Positions 1 to 13,500 of a DNA stretch of 64,000 nucleotides are shown here, piece after piece. A program made the position numbers and the translations under genes. The DNA is from Elymus sibiricus (Eukaryota; Streptophyta; Magnoliopsida; Poales; Poaceae), in assembly GCA_039707655.1 (NCBI GenBank), contig CM077670.1:149648001-149712000 (forward strand). Reading direction: 5' to 3'. Numbering within the stretch: the stretch's first letter is position 1; every line of letters begins with the position of its first letter. The notes under the pieces were generated by a model. It was not told the DNA's origin. It worked only from the letters and a program-made list of their open reading frames with translations, and did not search any database.

Positions 1-2439
1 GCCATGAAACCCCACCCTCCTCCGTCCGCCCCCCCCCCCCATCGCCGCCCTGCCGGAGCCTCTTCCCTGATGACATCGTCCACCACAACAGCTCGACGTC
101 CCTCATCCACCGCACCGGATGAGGATCCGTCATCGATCTCATCGTCTCGCCGGTTTAGCCGCCCCGTCCTCCACCTCCAAGGAGCTACTCCGATGATCGC
201 CTCGTCTATCGCGGCTGCTCCATTCCCACAGCGCCGCCTTAACCTGCCCCACCGGAACCACAACATCCTCACCGACTCCTCGGATGAAGCTGAGGCCTAC
301 TCGGTGCCACCAAAGAGGTTGTACACTCATCACATCTTCTCCTTCACTCGACCTCACGGCGCCGCCGGTGCTCGATCCCGCTCCGCCATGGCGCAGCTCC
401 CTCGACACTGGAACCGCGGGCGACATCCTCCATGGCGGATCTCCCCCATTGTGAGGCTCCCTCGGCGGCGGCGGCCATACCAGCCGGAGCTGCTGCTGCT
501 GCTCCGGCTCTCGCTCACGCTGCTGCTCTGCTCTTGCTCTTGCCCATGCTGCTGCTCTGCGCTTGCTCTCGCTCATGCTACTGATGCTGGTACACAGGCT
601 GCTGCAGCTACACGAGTTGCTGCTCTGGCTGCTATCTGCTAGTGCGTTCCCTGTTGAGCGGCTGCTGATTTAGATCACTGCTTCTCTGCTACCACTAGTG
701 CTTGAGCGGCCTAAACTACCAATGAAGTGCTTCTCTGCTACTAGTGCATTCAGTTTTGACAGTAATAGTCAGTTTCGACAGTAAAATTCAGTTTTGACAG
801 TTAAGTTCAGAGTCAACAGTTTTTACATCTTCTGTTGGAGTTGGTTGTTTTCTGGTGATGTAAATTTTACAGCTAGCAATTTTTTGTGATGTATTTTACA
901 TCATCTATTGGAGATGGTATTAGAATCCCACTTCATATTAACGATGTCCGTCTTGTACTGCTTCAGCCTCGATGTCGCACAGCTCGCCGGAGCTGCTCCA
1001 ACGATGGAACCATCCATCACAATAGAGCAGTACCCTCGACGCCGTCTACAGACGCCTCTAATCTTCTTCCCCAGCTCCGATAGCCACCTCTTCCGCAACA
1101 TCTTCAGCGACCGACCCAATGATGCTGAGGTCAAGACGGCTACGCCAAAGAGGTTGTACACTTGTTGCATCAATTTTTACTCTACATTCATGTCGACCCC
1201 TTAGGGCTATTTTGGTTCAAAGGAATTAGTGAAGGAAAAACATAGCAATAGGAAGTTTTCCTATGGTACTCTACTATTCAATTATTCATGCATTTGGTTG
1301 AAAGGAATGGAGCAAAACAAAACTCAAGGATTTTTTTCCTTTCGTGTCTGTTTCAAAGGAAAAACACAGAAGTTTTAACATCCACCTGGACCTACTTATC
1401 AAAATCCTATGCATGAAAGGAAGACTAAGTGCATTAGTGGCATAATAACATTCTAACTTTACACATTTGTAGGTGGTTTGACTTTAATTTGGCCATGTTT
1501 CTTTGCATTCCTGTGCTCTTACTGCAAGCCAAAGGAGCCCTTACAGAATTACTTCAGTTACAGATAGGTGTCGAAGAAAACTTTGTGTGGTTTGTCCTGC
1601 TCCTGCCGCGCAATCATCCACCTCACCTGAGCTGCTCCATCGACAGAAGCGTCCACCATACCAGACATCACGAGTCCTTACCGTGTTTTGCCGCCTCAGA
1701 TCTCCTTCCCCACCACCGGCAGCCACCGCAACTGCATCACCATCATCGACTCAGCTGATGAACCTGAGGAGTACACGGGTCCACAAGAGAGGTCGCACTC
1801 TTTTGTTTCTGCTTACTTTATGCATTGCTTAATATTACCGGCTAGTTTATCATCCTGTTCTTCTCTTAGACACTAAGTCAGGTCCAAATTAATGTTCAAA
1901 CTTGAGTTTTAAAATGCTTGTGGGGCACATATCGAGGCAGCAATGAATAGTATATCAATCTACTATCTGTTTCATCTAGGGTATCTACTATGTCATTCAT
2001 CTTGGGTGAGAAACAAATAGTAAAGCAGCCATCATCTATCTTTTTATTAAATTAAGCTATCATTTGCCTTCTATCATTATTTTTGGATCTATCCACTGGT
2101 TGTTACCATCACTCTAGATTTCTGCATGGTCTCCTTACTTAATCTAACTATATATTTTCTGTATGCATGTCAGTTATTGTTCACAGTCATGCTGAACATG
2201 TAGAGAAAAAGAGAAGAGTCTTGCGCGGCAATACAATGTCATGCAGACATCGCTCCATGGTGGGTGAAATGGCAACCCCACCCCCCCCCCCCTCCTCCAG
2301 ATTGTAATCCAGAGGAAGATAGCTGTTCAGAGGTGGAGTCAGAGGGAGCTGACCACTCCTATTTACCCCCCGAGGTGTTTGCTCTAACTTGGCATGATGA
2401 TGTTGGTCATATCATGCATATGGCGCCTTGCTTTGCTTA

Positions 2440-3235
2440 CTTTCGACATCATATATGTCATCTGCTTAGTTTAGACATGTTCTGTAATGCTGTTTAGTTT
2501 CTATATCATATATGTGAATTATGCAATGCCATCTTTTTTAGCCAGCCATAATATATGTGAAATATGCAATGCCATCCTGTTTAGCCAGGCATCATATATT
2601 TGAATTATATCTTGCCATTCCTTTTTTTCATTACATTTCCATTTGTCGACAATGTTTGTACATTGAACTACTCTTCCTGTGAATCAGCCATTTGAGTGGG
2701 TGATGAAAAAATCTGGAGTGAAAACAAGTTCTTCAGAACAGACAGTGCTACCTGTCGAAGTAGATCTCTTGCTGGGTCTAGATAGCTCCTCAGAGGAGGA
2801 TTCAAAGACAGATGACCAGTCCTATTCCCCACCCTCGAGGTGTATGCTCTAACTTGGCAGGGTTATACTGCTCGTATCATGCATATGGTGTCTTGCATTG
2901 CATAGTTTAGACATCATATACACAATATTCAACACCATCTGCTTAGTTTAGACATCATATATGTGAATGCCATCTGCTTAGTATATAAATTACATATGTG
3001 AATTATATCATGCCATCCTGTTTACTTAGATAACATGTATGTGAATTATGTCATGCGAGCCTGTTTACTAAAGACATCATATAATTATCTCATGCCATCC
3101 TTTTTAGTTAGTCATCATATCTTTGAATTATATCATGCTATACTGTTTAGATAGACATCATATATGTGAAATTATGTCATGCTATCCTGTTTAGTTAAAC
3201 AACATATATGTGAACTATTTCATGCCCTCTTTTTT
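2440..3235 (+). repeat. Degenerate ~50-bp intronic tandem repeat
   Basis: Many imperfect copies of a unit containing GACATCATATATGTGAATTA and then ATGCCATCCTGTTTAGTTAG fill two successive introns of the TnpA-like gene. The exon near 2,687-2,841 lies between the two tracts, so the tract and its flanking exon appear to have been duplicated as a block. Confidence 0.7.
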
Positions 3236-3496
3236 CCTCACTATCTATTGCATCTGTCTCATACAAGGTCTGTACATTCAACTACTTTTCTTGTTTATCA
3301 ACCATTTGAATTGGAGGGTGTGATGGCAGTATCTAGCGGAGTAAAAACATGGTCTTCAAATAAAACAGTGCTACCGGTCGATGGAGATAGCACCCCGGTT
3401 GTACTTGCACAAGAACCAGCCCTACCACAAATAACCCAGACTATCGCAGATTGTACCCCTACTCCGATGGACAAAGAACCAGCTTCACCCAATCTA

Positions 3497-3501
3497 ACAC
3501 C
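3497..3501. repeat. Target-site duplication ACACC, left copy
   Basis: ACACC lies directly before the LTR element that begins at 3,502 and is repeated directly after it at 14,708-14,712. Removing the element and one copy restores an open codon series (ACA CCA ACC CCA) across the junction. Confidence 0.9.
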
Positions 3502-6500
3502 TATGGCACCCCGGCTCAGAGGAACCGGAACGCCCCGTATTCTAGCCCAGAAATGTCTTCTGGAATACGGCACTGCATGGCATAGAACAAATCCGCTTTT
3601 ATTACAGGCGATAAAGTTACAAAGGTTTGCTATTACAATGGTTACATAGCACGGCGACACTACGCCTGCTAAAGTAGCTCTATGCTAGCAGCGGACCAAC
3701 TCGTAGCAGCGGAACGACGACGACGGTGGTGAACTCCAGTCCGTAGGGACTCTGGCTGGGACACGGCCTAGATCGCACGAACGGGATCCACAACAAGCAA
3801 TCCATCACAACATCACCTGCAAACTGGCATGATAAGCCAGGTGAGTACTTTGAATGTACTCGCAAGCTCACAACCACCAAAAGCATCAAGGCAAGACAAC
3901 AACATAGCATTTACAGGTTAACTTATTACCAACTACTATGAGGTGGAAGTAAAAGTTACACAAACTGCTATGGTAAGGATAGAATCACTGATGAACAATC
4001 ATCTTGGTTCGCAAGGAACCATCTCACTCTTGGCTACCTGGCCAAGCAACATATCCACTTGATCACTTCGTGATCGATACATCCTCGTAATCATCACATG
4101 ATCACCTCATAATCTGCTGATCAACCTCATCATCATCAAAACCTGCCAAACTGTTACTTGCTCACATATAACTATAAATCATAATATAAGTCATTCCGTC
4201 ATTGTGAGTGTTGATCGAACGGTGTGACCTACAACGAACTGTGTCCATGACCGAGGACGCGGCTATCGATAGATTATACACTCTCCAGAGGTTAGTACAA
4301 TGTACCCACACCACGGAACTCATGGCCTCGTGCTCCCATTCGGGTGGACCAACGACATTCCGAAAAAACCAATCTATTGCATGACACTCTCCCGGCCACT
4401 CCCGACAAACTCCCCTTTGGGCTATGTCCTGGGTCGCCCTGATGTCAACTCGTGACATCCGCCACCTTTGTGGCCGCCACCGCCGTGGCCAAAACAAACT
4501 CGTCCCAAACGGGAACACCCGGGTACAACACAACTTGGGCACAAGGCTTATGGCCGCCTACCGGGCCAGGGCAGCGCGAGCACATAACCTTTCCTAGTTG
4601 GAGGCACCGGCGAGAGGCATGACAACAGACCGAGTTAGGGCCTCCCCATCCAGGCAAGTGTGGCTGCACTGGTGAGCTCGATTCGGTGGCACCTGACCAA
4701 CGGAATGACGGAATTTATCCCCAAAATAAGTATGTGATAGAACGGTTACTCCAATGATACATATCAACCTGTGTTTCAAATCAAACCAATATCCATCCAA
4801 AATCCAAAGTATAAGATATCCACATATTCCATATGACTACGAAATAAGCATGACTACTGCTACTAGTAATCCCGAAGTAACATATCATCCTCACTCTTCA
4901 AAATATAAGTCCTAGAGATCCAAGCATCATCATATCAGTAGCAAACTCACATATATCCAATCATAATGCCATAAATAAATCATTTCTAAATAAGGCAATA
5001 TTAAGCAAATTTAATTCAGATAAACCATGCATTGCATTGCAATCATGCAAATGGAGGGTGTGGCTTGCCTTGCTCCAACGGAGAGGGGAAGAGCTCCTGG
5101 TCTTCACCAACACACCACAAACCTACTGAAAACATTTTGCAAGCATTTTGAGAATAGACCATAAAGCAAATACTTCTGTCCAGAAATTCTAGACAGAAGA
5201 TAAAAATGCCAAACTCTACTAGAAAATAGAGGAGAACAAAAGAAAAATAATGCAAAAAGAATCAGTTCATTTGGACTTGTAGTTTAGGAGTTATTCACGG
5301 TCAAGGTTGGGTCAAATCTGTATTTAAAATTGAATTTAATTGATTTTCTGGAAATCTCAGAGGGGCTGACGTCGAAGGCGTCCTTTAGGAATACGCTTTC
5401 ACTTAGAAAACGTTTCGGAGGCGCCGGAGTCACTGACCAGCGGCCCCTTCGGTCAGATTTGAAGAGAGAAAGGGGGGCAGAGACGGCGGGGATGGATCGA
5501 GCGGACCGAGGCGGAGTTGCTCGTACCCGTGGCTCCCCGAGAGTCGGCCGGACGGCGTCGGCGTCTTCGTCTCCGGCGGTGGCAAGCCATGGGCGCCAGC
5601 GAGATCGACGTTTCCGGCGACGATAGGCTAGGGAGAGTGGCGGAGGAGGACTAGGGACGAAGGAGAGCTCCCAGGTGGGCTTGGCTCGGTCGGAGAGGCA
5701 CTGAAGGGAGCTGCCCACAGAGGAGGCTTAGTGGCGGAGCAAGCTGCCGGAGGGGAGGAAGAAGGAGTCTGCGGCTCGATTTCTTTGCTCGGGGTGTGAT
5801 TGAGACAGGGAGGTGATGGTTGATGAGGAGAGGCGAGCTCTGGGCTTCTTAAATAGGCGGGGAAGGAGGGGCTCGGGCCGGTTGCCGCCGCGGCCAGAAA
5901 AGCAAACTCCGGCAAGGCGACAAGCACCAGCGGCTGCAACAGCGAGCTCGGACAGCGGAGGAGGAAGAGGCTGAGAAGCGGGCCAGCACGCGGGGAGGAA
6001 GGAGGAGCAGGGCACGCGCGGTCGAGGCAGTCAGGCACGCGCGGCCATTGTTCCCGCATGCGCTCGGGCGTTTGGCTCGTTCCGGCGAGCTCCTAGCGGG
6101 GAAGGGCGGACCCGGGCGGCGAGGAGGAACTGGGGAAGTGGTGCGGCAGAGCTTGGTTGCTAACGGAGGGGGTTTGGACGGTGGCCGGGCGGGGCCGAGG
6201 CGCAGAGCACGCGTGCTGCAGCCAGCGCACGCGCATCCGCATGCCAGTGGCGCAGTCACCGTGTGCACGAGCGTGAGCGCGACGACTAAGCCCAGACAAG
6301 ATTGTCCAGGGACAAGTCCATCCATACTACAGACACTAGATGGTGATAGATCGACAAAAGAGCTTTTGGGGTGATCAATCACATCACCCAAAGTTTGCAG
6401 CAGTAAACTTTTGCAAAGCTCTGAGGTAAAATGGTAAAAGAGTTTGTCACCAGGATTTGGGGTTAGAAGGACTATAGGATTGCAAAGTTTGAGGCTAAAT

Positions 6501-7558
6501 GGACATGGTTTGAGGGTGGATGCTTTGCAACTGCATTTCTGGTCCAGATACTTGATCAGGAAGTAGCACTCACATAGGGTATGGACTTGAGCTGCATTTT
6601 GGCATAGGATGATGATTTGGTACCCTGAAGATGCTGGGAAAATTTTATAGCATTTGGAAATACCTAGATGGTACTTCCTTCACAAAAGTCCTCTCTGCAC
6701 AGAACCTTGGGAGAATTTTGTAGGACAAATGGCTGGGCAAGCTAATGTGAAATTTTGCAGGAACAAAGGATATATGGACCTTTAGGCCCTGGATTAATTT
6801 CAGAATTTTTGAAGCAATATAAAAGGTAGTTGCTTCATACACTGAAAATTTAACCAGCACCAAAGATTGGAAGGTGTGCTCACATAGATGGTTGGACAGG
6901 ACTGAAATTTGGTGTAGGGTAATCATTTGAGCATAAGAAGGTCCTGGCAAAATTTCAACTCATTTGGATACTCCTAGCTAGTACTTCCTTTACAAAGCTT
7001 CTCTCTGGACAGAAACTTTGGGAATTTGGTAAGGAAGATTCACTATGCACATGGAGCTGAATTTTGTCATGTGGTAATGATTTGGGTAGGAAAGAGTGCC
7101 CAAAAAGTTTGAGAGCAATCAGGAAAATATAAATAGCACTTCCTTCACAAAGTGCCAAACTGGACAGAATGGAAAAGGAATATTGCTGAATTATTTTTGA
7201 ACTAGGCAAGGAAGGGTTGGGGCATATTTGGAGACTATATGATCCAAATAATTTATGGGAATAATTTGGGAATTTATGGGATGACAGAAATATAGGTTGC
7301 TTCACAACCTAGGTCAGATATGGTTATTCCTTTAATCAGAAAAGGAATATTCCTTCAGAAAAGATTTTTTTTGGAAAAGGGCTAGAATGGAAATGCCATG
7401 ATCTTGGGAAAGATACAAGGATGAAACACATATTGGAAGAGGAAGAAATGATGACCTCCCAGGTTTCAAGTCCATAGAACTGCTGCTAAAAGGAAAAACC
7501 AGAGCAAGGCCAAATAAAACCAAGAGAAAAAGAGAGGGCCAAAAATCGGGGTGTTACA
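3502..7558 (-). repeat. 3' LTR of LARD-like element 1
   Basis: This copy aligns over its full length with 10,592-14,707 and differs by scattered substitutions and small indels. It lacks about 57 bp present near 12,577-12,633 of the other copy. It contains a GC-rich segment (about 5,400-6,300) and an AT-rich segment (6,400-7,550). On the minus strand TATTTAA at 5,849-5,855 is a TATA-like box. ORFs in the GC-rich part overlap this promoter region and are not called as genes. Confidence 0.9.
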
Positions 7559-7575
7559 AACCTACCCCCCTTACA
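7559..7575 (-). promoter_or_regulatory. Polypurine tract, LARD-like element 1
   Basis: On the minus strand AAGGGGGGTAGGTT lies directly before the 3' LTR start TGTAACACC. It would prime plus-strand cDNA synthesis. Just upstream, the palindromic AATCTCGAGGACGAGATT resembles the sequence near the stop codon of grass Gypsy polyproteins. Confidence 0.75.
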
Positions 7576-9829
7576 AAAATCTCGTCCTCGAGATTTGGTT
7601 GCTCAGGGAACAAGTATGACTATGACTTGAGGAAACCGTTTCCAACTCGGGAGTCCTTTCTCCTTTGTATATTGTTCCCTTAGAATTACCCATGATCAGA
7701 TTTTCAGCCTCTGACATGATTGACTTCACTTTCTGACCAATCTTTTCTCATACGTCAAACTTTATGCTGACTTAGCGGGGTTCCTGTCTGCCAATAACAT
7801 ATGGAGAATAAATTTCCCGTGCACACGAAACCTTTGTATCTCTTCCCTTGGTTTGCTCAAATAGATGCGTATCTTCCTGGTTCAATCATTGCTGAGAATC
7901 ATAGTTGTTCTTTTAACGAGACCCGACTTCCCGCGAATGATACCATGGTATCTAGATTCGTCTCTCCGCCTGAGCTTGCAGATCGTAAATCTTAGCATCT
8001 CAAGTCTTGACTGACGGTTGCGCTGCCGGGCAAATATTTCTTGTGTCCAGTTGTCCTTGTATTCAGTTCTGCCATGAAAAGCATCCGATCTGAGCATTGT
8101 CTTACCCATATTGTTACCCGTGTTACAGGGTGGTGAGATACTTTATTCTGGTTGCGGTGGTCACCGTGCTGATGCGACTGAGGAGTTCTTGCAATTGATG
8201 AGACAGACTTGGATATGTCATACTGACCCTTCTACACAGGCATAACCGGCCAAACAAATTATCGTGAGACCCTTATGGAACAGGATAGACCTCGGAGTGC
8301 ACGTCCATGTTGCTCTTTATGGAACCATGTTCTCAATCTGACTTGGGTACTCGGACCCTGTTGGTCGTGAGGTAAGTATCCCGTTTCTGCTGTTGGGCTT
8401 ACTCCTTGATTGTCAGTACTTTCTGTGTCGGAATCTCTCACAAAAAGTGCTGGGTCTCATTTATTTATTCTTGGTTCTCCTTGGGACCATAGTTGTTGTT
8501 GGTGCAATATTTTATTATCATCCCTTGTTCTTGCGTATGAAGCGAATTCTCATACCATATAGTTGGTACAGAGGGCGTTATTCAGGCTGACCAAGCCAGG
8601 TTGTAACAAGAGTCCGTGATACTCCCCGTTTCGGTGCTGAAAATTTGACCTTTGTAGTTGTTGCCAAACCATTGTTTCAGGCTTATCTACCTCACCATTT
8701 GTTGCTTCCCATGGAATGTATTTCTGACCTTGCCTTTCCTGTCATGATTTATGGAGTTGTTGCATCCTGACCTTCTTTTGGTAGATATATGCGAACAGAG
8801 TGATATCCTTGTATAAGTGACTTGCATGATTTGCGATGCACGTTCCCATTTATTTGGAAATCTGGAATTATATAAGGTTTCCGGAACAGACATATGTCCT
8901 GACTGACTTCTGCCAATGTTGTTGTGGACCAAATTCTTACTCTTGAAGCTGTAGTCGCGGTAGCGTGCTGGAGACGGCTGGGTTCCGTGCCTGAGAAGCT
9001 TCTCCTTGGGTTGCTTACTGGGGAAGATTCATTTCCTTATGCTAGAAGATTTCACCGAGGTAGCTTGCTGTGGAAGACTGGGTACCTTGGGCAGAAAACT
9101 GTTCATATGTTGTGCAGAGGGAACTTGAGGAGACTTACATCATAAGCTTCTTCCGGTACCGTGTGGAGGAAGGCTGAGCTCCTTACACCAGAAGATTCAT
9201 ACTGCGATCTGTGGACTGCATACTGTACATATATCCATAACATTTCTGATGCTGGGTATGTGTATGAAGAGAATTGCCGGGCTGTCTTTTTAGTTGAAAG
9301 TTGAACTCTGAGCTCCTTGTGTCTTTCTTTCGTAGTACAACATATTTCAAATTCCACCTGTGGCTGAAATAAAATTTTATATATATAGTCACGCCTTCGG
9401 TGGAGAATATACAGCTGATCTTGTGCCTGACTTGTCCTTCTGCAAGCTTGATTATTGCTGCTGTAAAGGTTGCACAACTGAGGTAGACTTGATGCTGGTA
9501 ATAAATCCAGACTATCATTCAGATTCCCGATATATTGCAGTCAACTGAGATTGCCATACTATTTAGCTGAGCTTCCAAATACTTAGATCCTCATTTCTTC
9601 TTCGGGTCCGAAGGTGATTGATGAGCAACTTTCATAAGAGGGGAAAAATAAAGTAACACCAAAGGCCCAAAAGAAGCAACAAAGAAAACAAATCAATCGA
9701 AAACGGCACATAACAGTCATACAAGCATCCATAAATAACACTGCATCCCTTACTACTCACAACACAACATGCATGCTACTACAACAGATGCAACATGAGC
9801 TATTCGGATCCTAACGTACTACGAACAAA
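7576..9829 (-). other. Non-coding interior of LARD-like element 1
   Basis: About 2.25 kb separate the small ORF from the polypurine tract. I see only short ORFs without motifs on either strand, and no trace of protease, integrase or reverse transcriptase. Conserved non-coding interiors in LARDs are thought to carry packaging and dimerisation signals; nothing here shows this directly. Confidence 0.6.
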
Positions 9830-10420
9830 CTAAAGCTGGGTAACTGGCGAAGCGGCTGGTGTAGGGGTGGGTGAAGCAGTTGATACTAGGGGTGCAGAAG
9901 TCGACGAAGGAGGCAATGGACGTGGGGCCATTGCAGCACCGAGCAAGTGTCTGGCCCGGGTCGCGTCTCGGACGAGCTCAACAATCAGCATATACTCGGC
10001 CGTCATGAACCGGGACATTGCTGGGATGGCCACATCATCATTAGGACGAGTAGAGGGGAACCTGACTCGCCTGGGGTTCTCGGCTATGGTGGGGTAGTAG
10101 GAGTAAGCACGGTTTTCTTGCATCACCAAATCTTGATGACGAAGACCCGTGATTCCTGCCAGGGCTGCAAGTTGAACTGCGCGATCCGGGGTGGCACCAT
10201 ATCCACCATGGAATCTGTAGGAACATCTTCCAATAGGGATTCTGGCTTCCAGAAAAACATGGGCAAAATACTCCAGTAATCTGCCTCCAAGCTGAACCTC
10301 AAACACCTGGTACCGCGGCATCTCTCCATTGGGATAGAGACTATGCCACACATCGTGGAGCAGGGATGCGAAGGTGAGTGGTGCAGGGGCTGCGTTGAAC
10401 TCAATGGGAGTGGTGGCCAT
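9830..10420 (-). CDS. LARD interior ORF, 196 aa, function unknown
   Basis: This uninterrupted ORF starts about 150 bp inside the primer binding site, where gag would lie in an autonomous element. It starts MATTPIEF and ends in a Pro/Ser/Thr-rich tail of about 35 residues. It has no zinc knuckle, membrane segment or recognised catalytic motif. A diverged relative occupies the same place in the second LARD-like element (17,935-18,510). The two share YRF-x-G, an A-x-QLAA segment, LRH, a YYP motif and a C-terminal AE-x2-L helix in the same order. Conservation between diverged elements suggests the protein was selected. It could be a degenerate gag or a protein specific to these elements. The start is the first ATG of the frame. 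Confidence 0.6.
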   Translation of the reverse strand: MATTPIEFNAAPAPLTFASLLHDVWHSLYPNGEMPRYQVFEVQLGGRLLEYFAHVFLEARIPIGRCSYRFHGGYGATPDRAVQLAALAGITGLRHQDLVMQENRAYSYYPTIAENPRRVRFPSTRPNDDVAIPAMSRFMTAEYMLIVELVRDATRARHLLGAAMAPRPLPPSSTSAPLVSTASPTPTPAASPVTQL

Positions 10421-10571
10421 CTACACTCATGGAATAGATGGTCAGAAGAAAGACGGAACCTATATGCATGCCATGCAACAACCAAGTGCAGCAATCAAAT
10501 GCAACAATCAATCAAGATCCTACACTACCGGTTTCTAACGCTCGCGTCGACTAGGGCGTCCTACAGCCAGA

Positions 10572-10586
10572 CCTGCTCTGATACCA
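10572..10586 (-). promoter_or_regulatory. Primer binding site, initiator tRNA-Met type
   Basis: On the minus strand TGGTATCAGAGCAGG lies five bases after the 5' LTR end. TGGTATCAGAGC complements the 3' end of plant initiator tRNA-Met and fixes the element's orientation. Confidence 0.9.
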
Positions 10587-10591
10587 ATAGT

Positions 10592-13500
10592 TGTGGCACC
10601 CCGGCTCAGAGGGACCGGAACGCCCCGTATTCCAGCCCAGAAATGTCTTCTGGAATACGGCACTGCATGGCATAGAACAAATCAGCTTTTATTACAGGCG
10701 ATAAAGGTACAAAGGTTTGCTATTACAACGGTTACATAGCACGGCGACACTACGCCTGCTAAAGTAGCTCTATGCTAGCAGCGGACCAACTCGTAGCAGC
10801 GGAACAACGGTGGTGAACTCCACTCCGCTGGGACTCTGGCTGGGACACGGCCTAGCTCGCACGAACGGGATCCACAACAAGCAATCCATCACACCATCAC
10901 CTGCAAACTGGCATGATAAGCCAGGTGAGTACTTTGAATGTACTCGCAAGCTCACAACCACCAAAAGCATCAAGGCAAGACAACAACATAGCATTTACAG
11001 GTTAACTTATTACCAACTACTATGAGGTGGAAGTAAAAGTTACACAAACTGCTACGGTAAGGATAGAATCACTGATGAACCATCATCTTGGTTCGCAAGG
11101 AACCATCTCACTCTTGGCTACCTGGCCAAGCAACATATCCACTTGATCACTTCGTGATCGATACATCCTCGTAATCATCACATGATCACCTCATAATCTG
11201 CTGATCAACCTCATCATCATCAAAACCTGCCAAACTGTTACTTGCTCACATATAACTATAAATCATAATATAAGTCATTCCATAATTGTGAGTGTTGATC
11301 GAACGGTGTGACCTACAACGAACTGTGTCCATGACCGAGGACGCAGCTATCGATAGATTATACACTCTGCAGAGGTTAGTACAATGTACCCACACCACGG
11401 AACTCATGGCCTCGTGCTCCCATTCGGGTGGACCAATGACATTCCGAAAAAACCAATCTATTGCATGACACTCTCCCGGCCACTCCCGACAAACTCCCCT
11501 TTGGGCTATGTCCTGGGTCGCCCTGATGTCAACTCGTGACATCCACCACCTTTGTGGCCGCCACCGCCGTGGCCAAAACAAACTCGTCCCAAACGGGGAC
11601 ACCCGGGTACAACACAACTTGGGCACAAGGCTTATGGCCGCCTACCGGGCCAGGGCAGCGCGAGCACATAACCTTTCCTAGTTGGAGGCACCGGCGAGAG
11701 GCATGACAACAGACCGAGTTAGGGCCTCCCAATCCAGGCAAGTGTGGCTGCACTGGTGAGCTCGATTGGGTGGCACCTGACCAACGGAATGACGGAATTT
11801 ATCCCCAAAATAAGTATGTGATAGAACGGTTACTCCAATGATACATATCAACCTGTGTTTCAAATCAAAGCAATATCCATCCAAAATCCAAAGTATAAGA
11901 TATCCACATATTCCATATGACTACGAAATAAGCATGACTACTGCTACTAGTAATCCCGAAGTAACATATCATCCTCACTCTTCAAAATATAAGTCCTAGA
12001 GATCCAAGCATCATCATATCAGTAGCAAACTCACATATATCCAATCATAATGCCATAAATAAATCATTTCTAAATAAGGCAATATTAAGCAAATTTAATT
12101 CAGATAAACCATGCATTGCATTGAAATCATGCAAATGGAGGGTGTGGCTTGCCTTGCTCCAACAGAGAGGGGAAGAGCTCCTGGTCTTCACCAACACACC
12201 ACAAACCTACTGAAAACATTTTGCAAACATTTTAAGAATAGACAATAAAGCAAATACCTCTATCCAGAAATTCTAGATAGAAGATAAAAATGCCAAACTC
12301 TACTAGAAAATAGAGGAGAACAAAAGAAAAATAATGCAAAAAGAATCAGTTCATTTGGACTTGTAGTTTAGGAGTTATTCACGGTCAAGGTTGGGTCAAA
12401 TCTGTATTTAAAATTGAATTTAATTGATTTTCTGGAAATCTCAGAGGGGCTGACGTCGAAGGCGTCTTTTAGGAATACGCTTTCACTTAGAAAACATTTC
12501 AGAGGCGCCGGAGTCACTGACCAGCGGGCCCCTTCGGTCAGATTTGAAGAGAGAAAGGGGGGGCAGAGACGGCGGGCTCACCGGCGACGAAAGGGCGGCG
12601 AGGAGGCTACGGCGACACCGGGAGACGGTGGGGATGGATCGAGCGGACCGAGGCAGAGTTGCTCGTACCCGTGGCTCCTTGAGAGACGGCCGGACGGCGT
12701 CGGCGTCTTCGTCTCCGGCGGCGGCAAGCCACGGGCGCCTGCGAGATTGACGTTTCCGGCTACGATAGGCTAGGGAGAGTGGCGGAGGAGGACTAGGGAA
12801 GAAGGAGAGCTCCCAGGTGGGCTTGGCTCGGCCGGAGAGGCACTGAAGGGAGCTGCCCACAGAGGAGGCTTAGCGGCGGAGTAGGCTACTGGAGGGGAGG
12901 AAGATGGAGTCTGCGGCTCGATTTCTTTGCTCGGGGTGTGATTCAGAGAGGGAGGTGATGGTTGATGAGGAGAGGCGAGCTCTGGGCTTCTTAAATAGGC
13001 GGGGAAGGAGGGGCTCGGGCCGGTTGCCACAGCGGCCCGAAAAGCAAACTCCGGCAAGGCGACAAGCACCAGCGGCTGCAACAGCGAGCTCGGACAGCGG
13101 AGGAGGAAGAGGCTGAGAAGCGGGCCAGCACGCTGGGAGGCAGGAGGAGCAGGGCACGCGCGGTCGAGGCAGTCAGGCATGCGCGACCACTGTTCCCGCA
13201 TGCGCTCGGGCGTTTGGCTCGTTCCGGCGAGCTCCTAGCGGGGAAGGGCGGACCAGGGCGGCGAGGAGGAACTGGGGAAGAGCTGCGGCAGAGCTAGGTG
13301 GCGAACGGAGGGGGTTTGGACGGTGGCCGGGCGGGGCCGAGGCGAAGAGCACGCGTGCTGCAGCCAGCGCATCCGCATGCCAGTGGCACAATCACCGTGT
13401 GCACGAGCGCGAGCGTGACGACTAAGCCCAGACAAGATTGTCCAGGGACAAGTCCATCCATACTACAGACACTAGATGGTGATAGATCGGCAAAAGAGCT

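Larger units (their letters stand above)
4..3501 (+). pseudogene. CACTA TnpA-like gene, 5' exons, split by retrotransposon
   Basis: This stretch holds exon-like segments separated by AT-rich introns. Three early segments end in similar donor contexts (CCAAAGAG/GTTGTACA near 318 and 1,154; CAAGAGAG/GTCGCAC near 1,790). Two later segments (about 2,265-2,372 and 2,687-2,841) are acidic and end at GAG/GTGTTTGCTC and GAG/GTGTATGCTC. The last exon begins near 3,299 and is cut at 3,501 by the LTR element; its frame continues at 14,713. The protein is proline- and threonine-rich here, with no domain I recognise. In CACTA elements TnpA binds subterminal repeats. Start codon and exact exon limits are uncertain, and the segments look like duplicated exon blocks. 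Confidence 0.5.

Noticed and set aside
5628..6391. Overlapping Pro/Ser/Ala-rich ORFs of 95-180 codons in the GC-rich LTR segment (also 12,770-13,599)
   Set aside because: They overlap each other in several frames, span the LTR TATA box and arise from GC-rich composition. Indels between the two LTR copies do not keep the frame.
7801..9548. Small ORFs (60-124 codons) in the LARD interior
   Set aside because: They have no motif, no supported start context and no counterpart elsewhere in the window.
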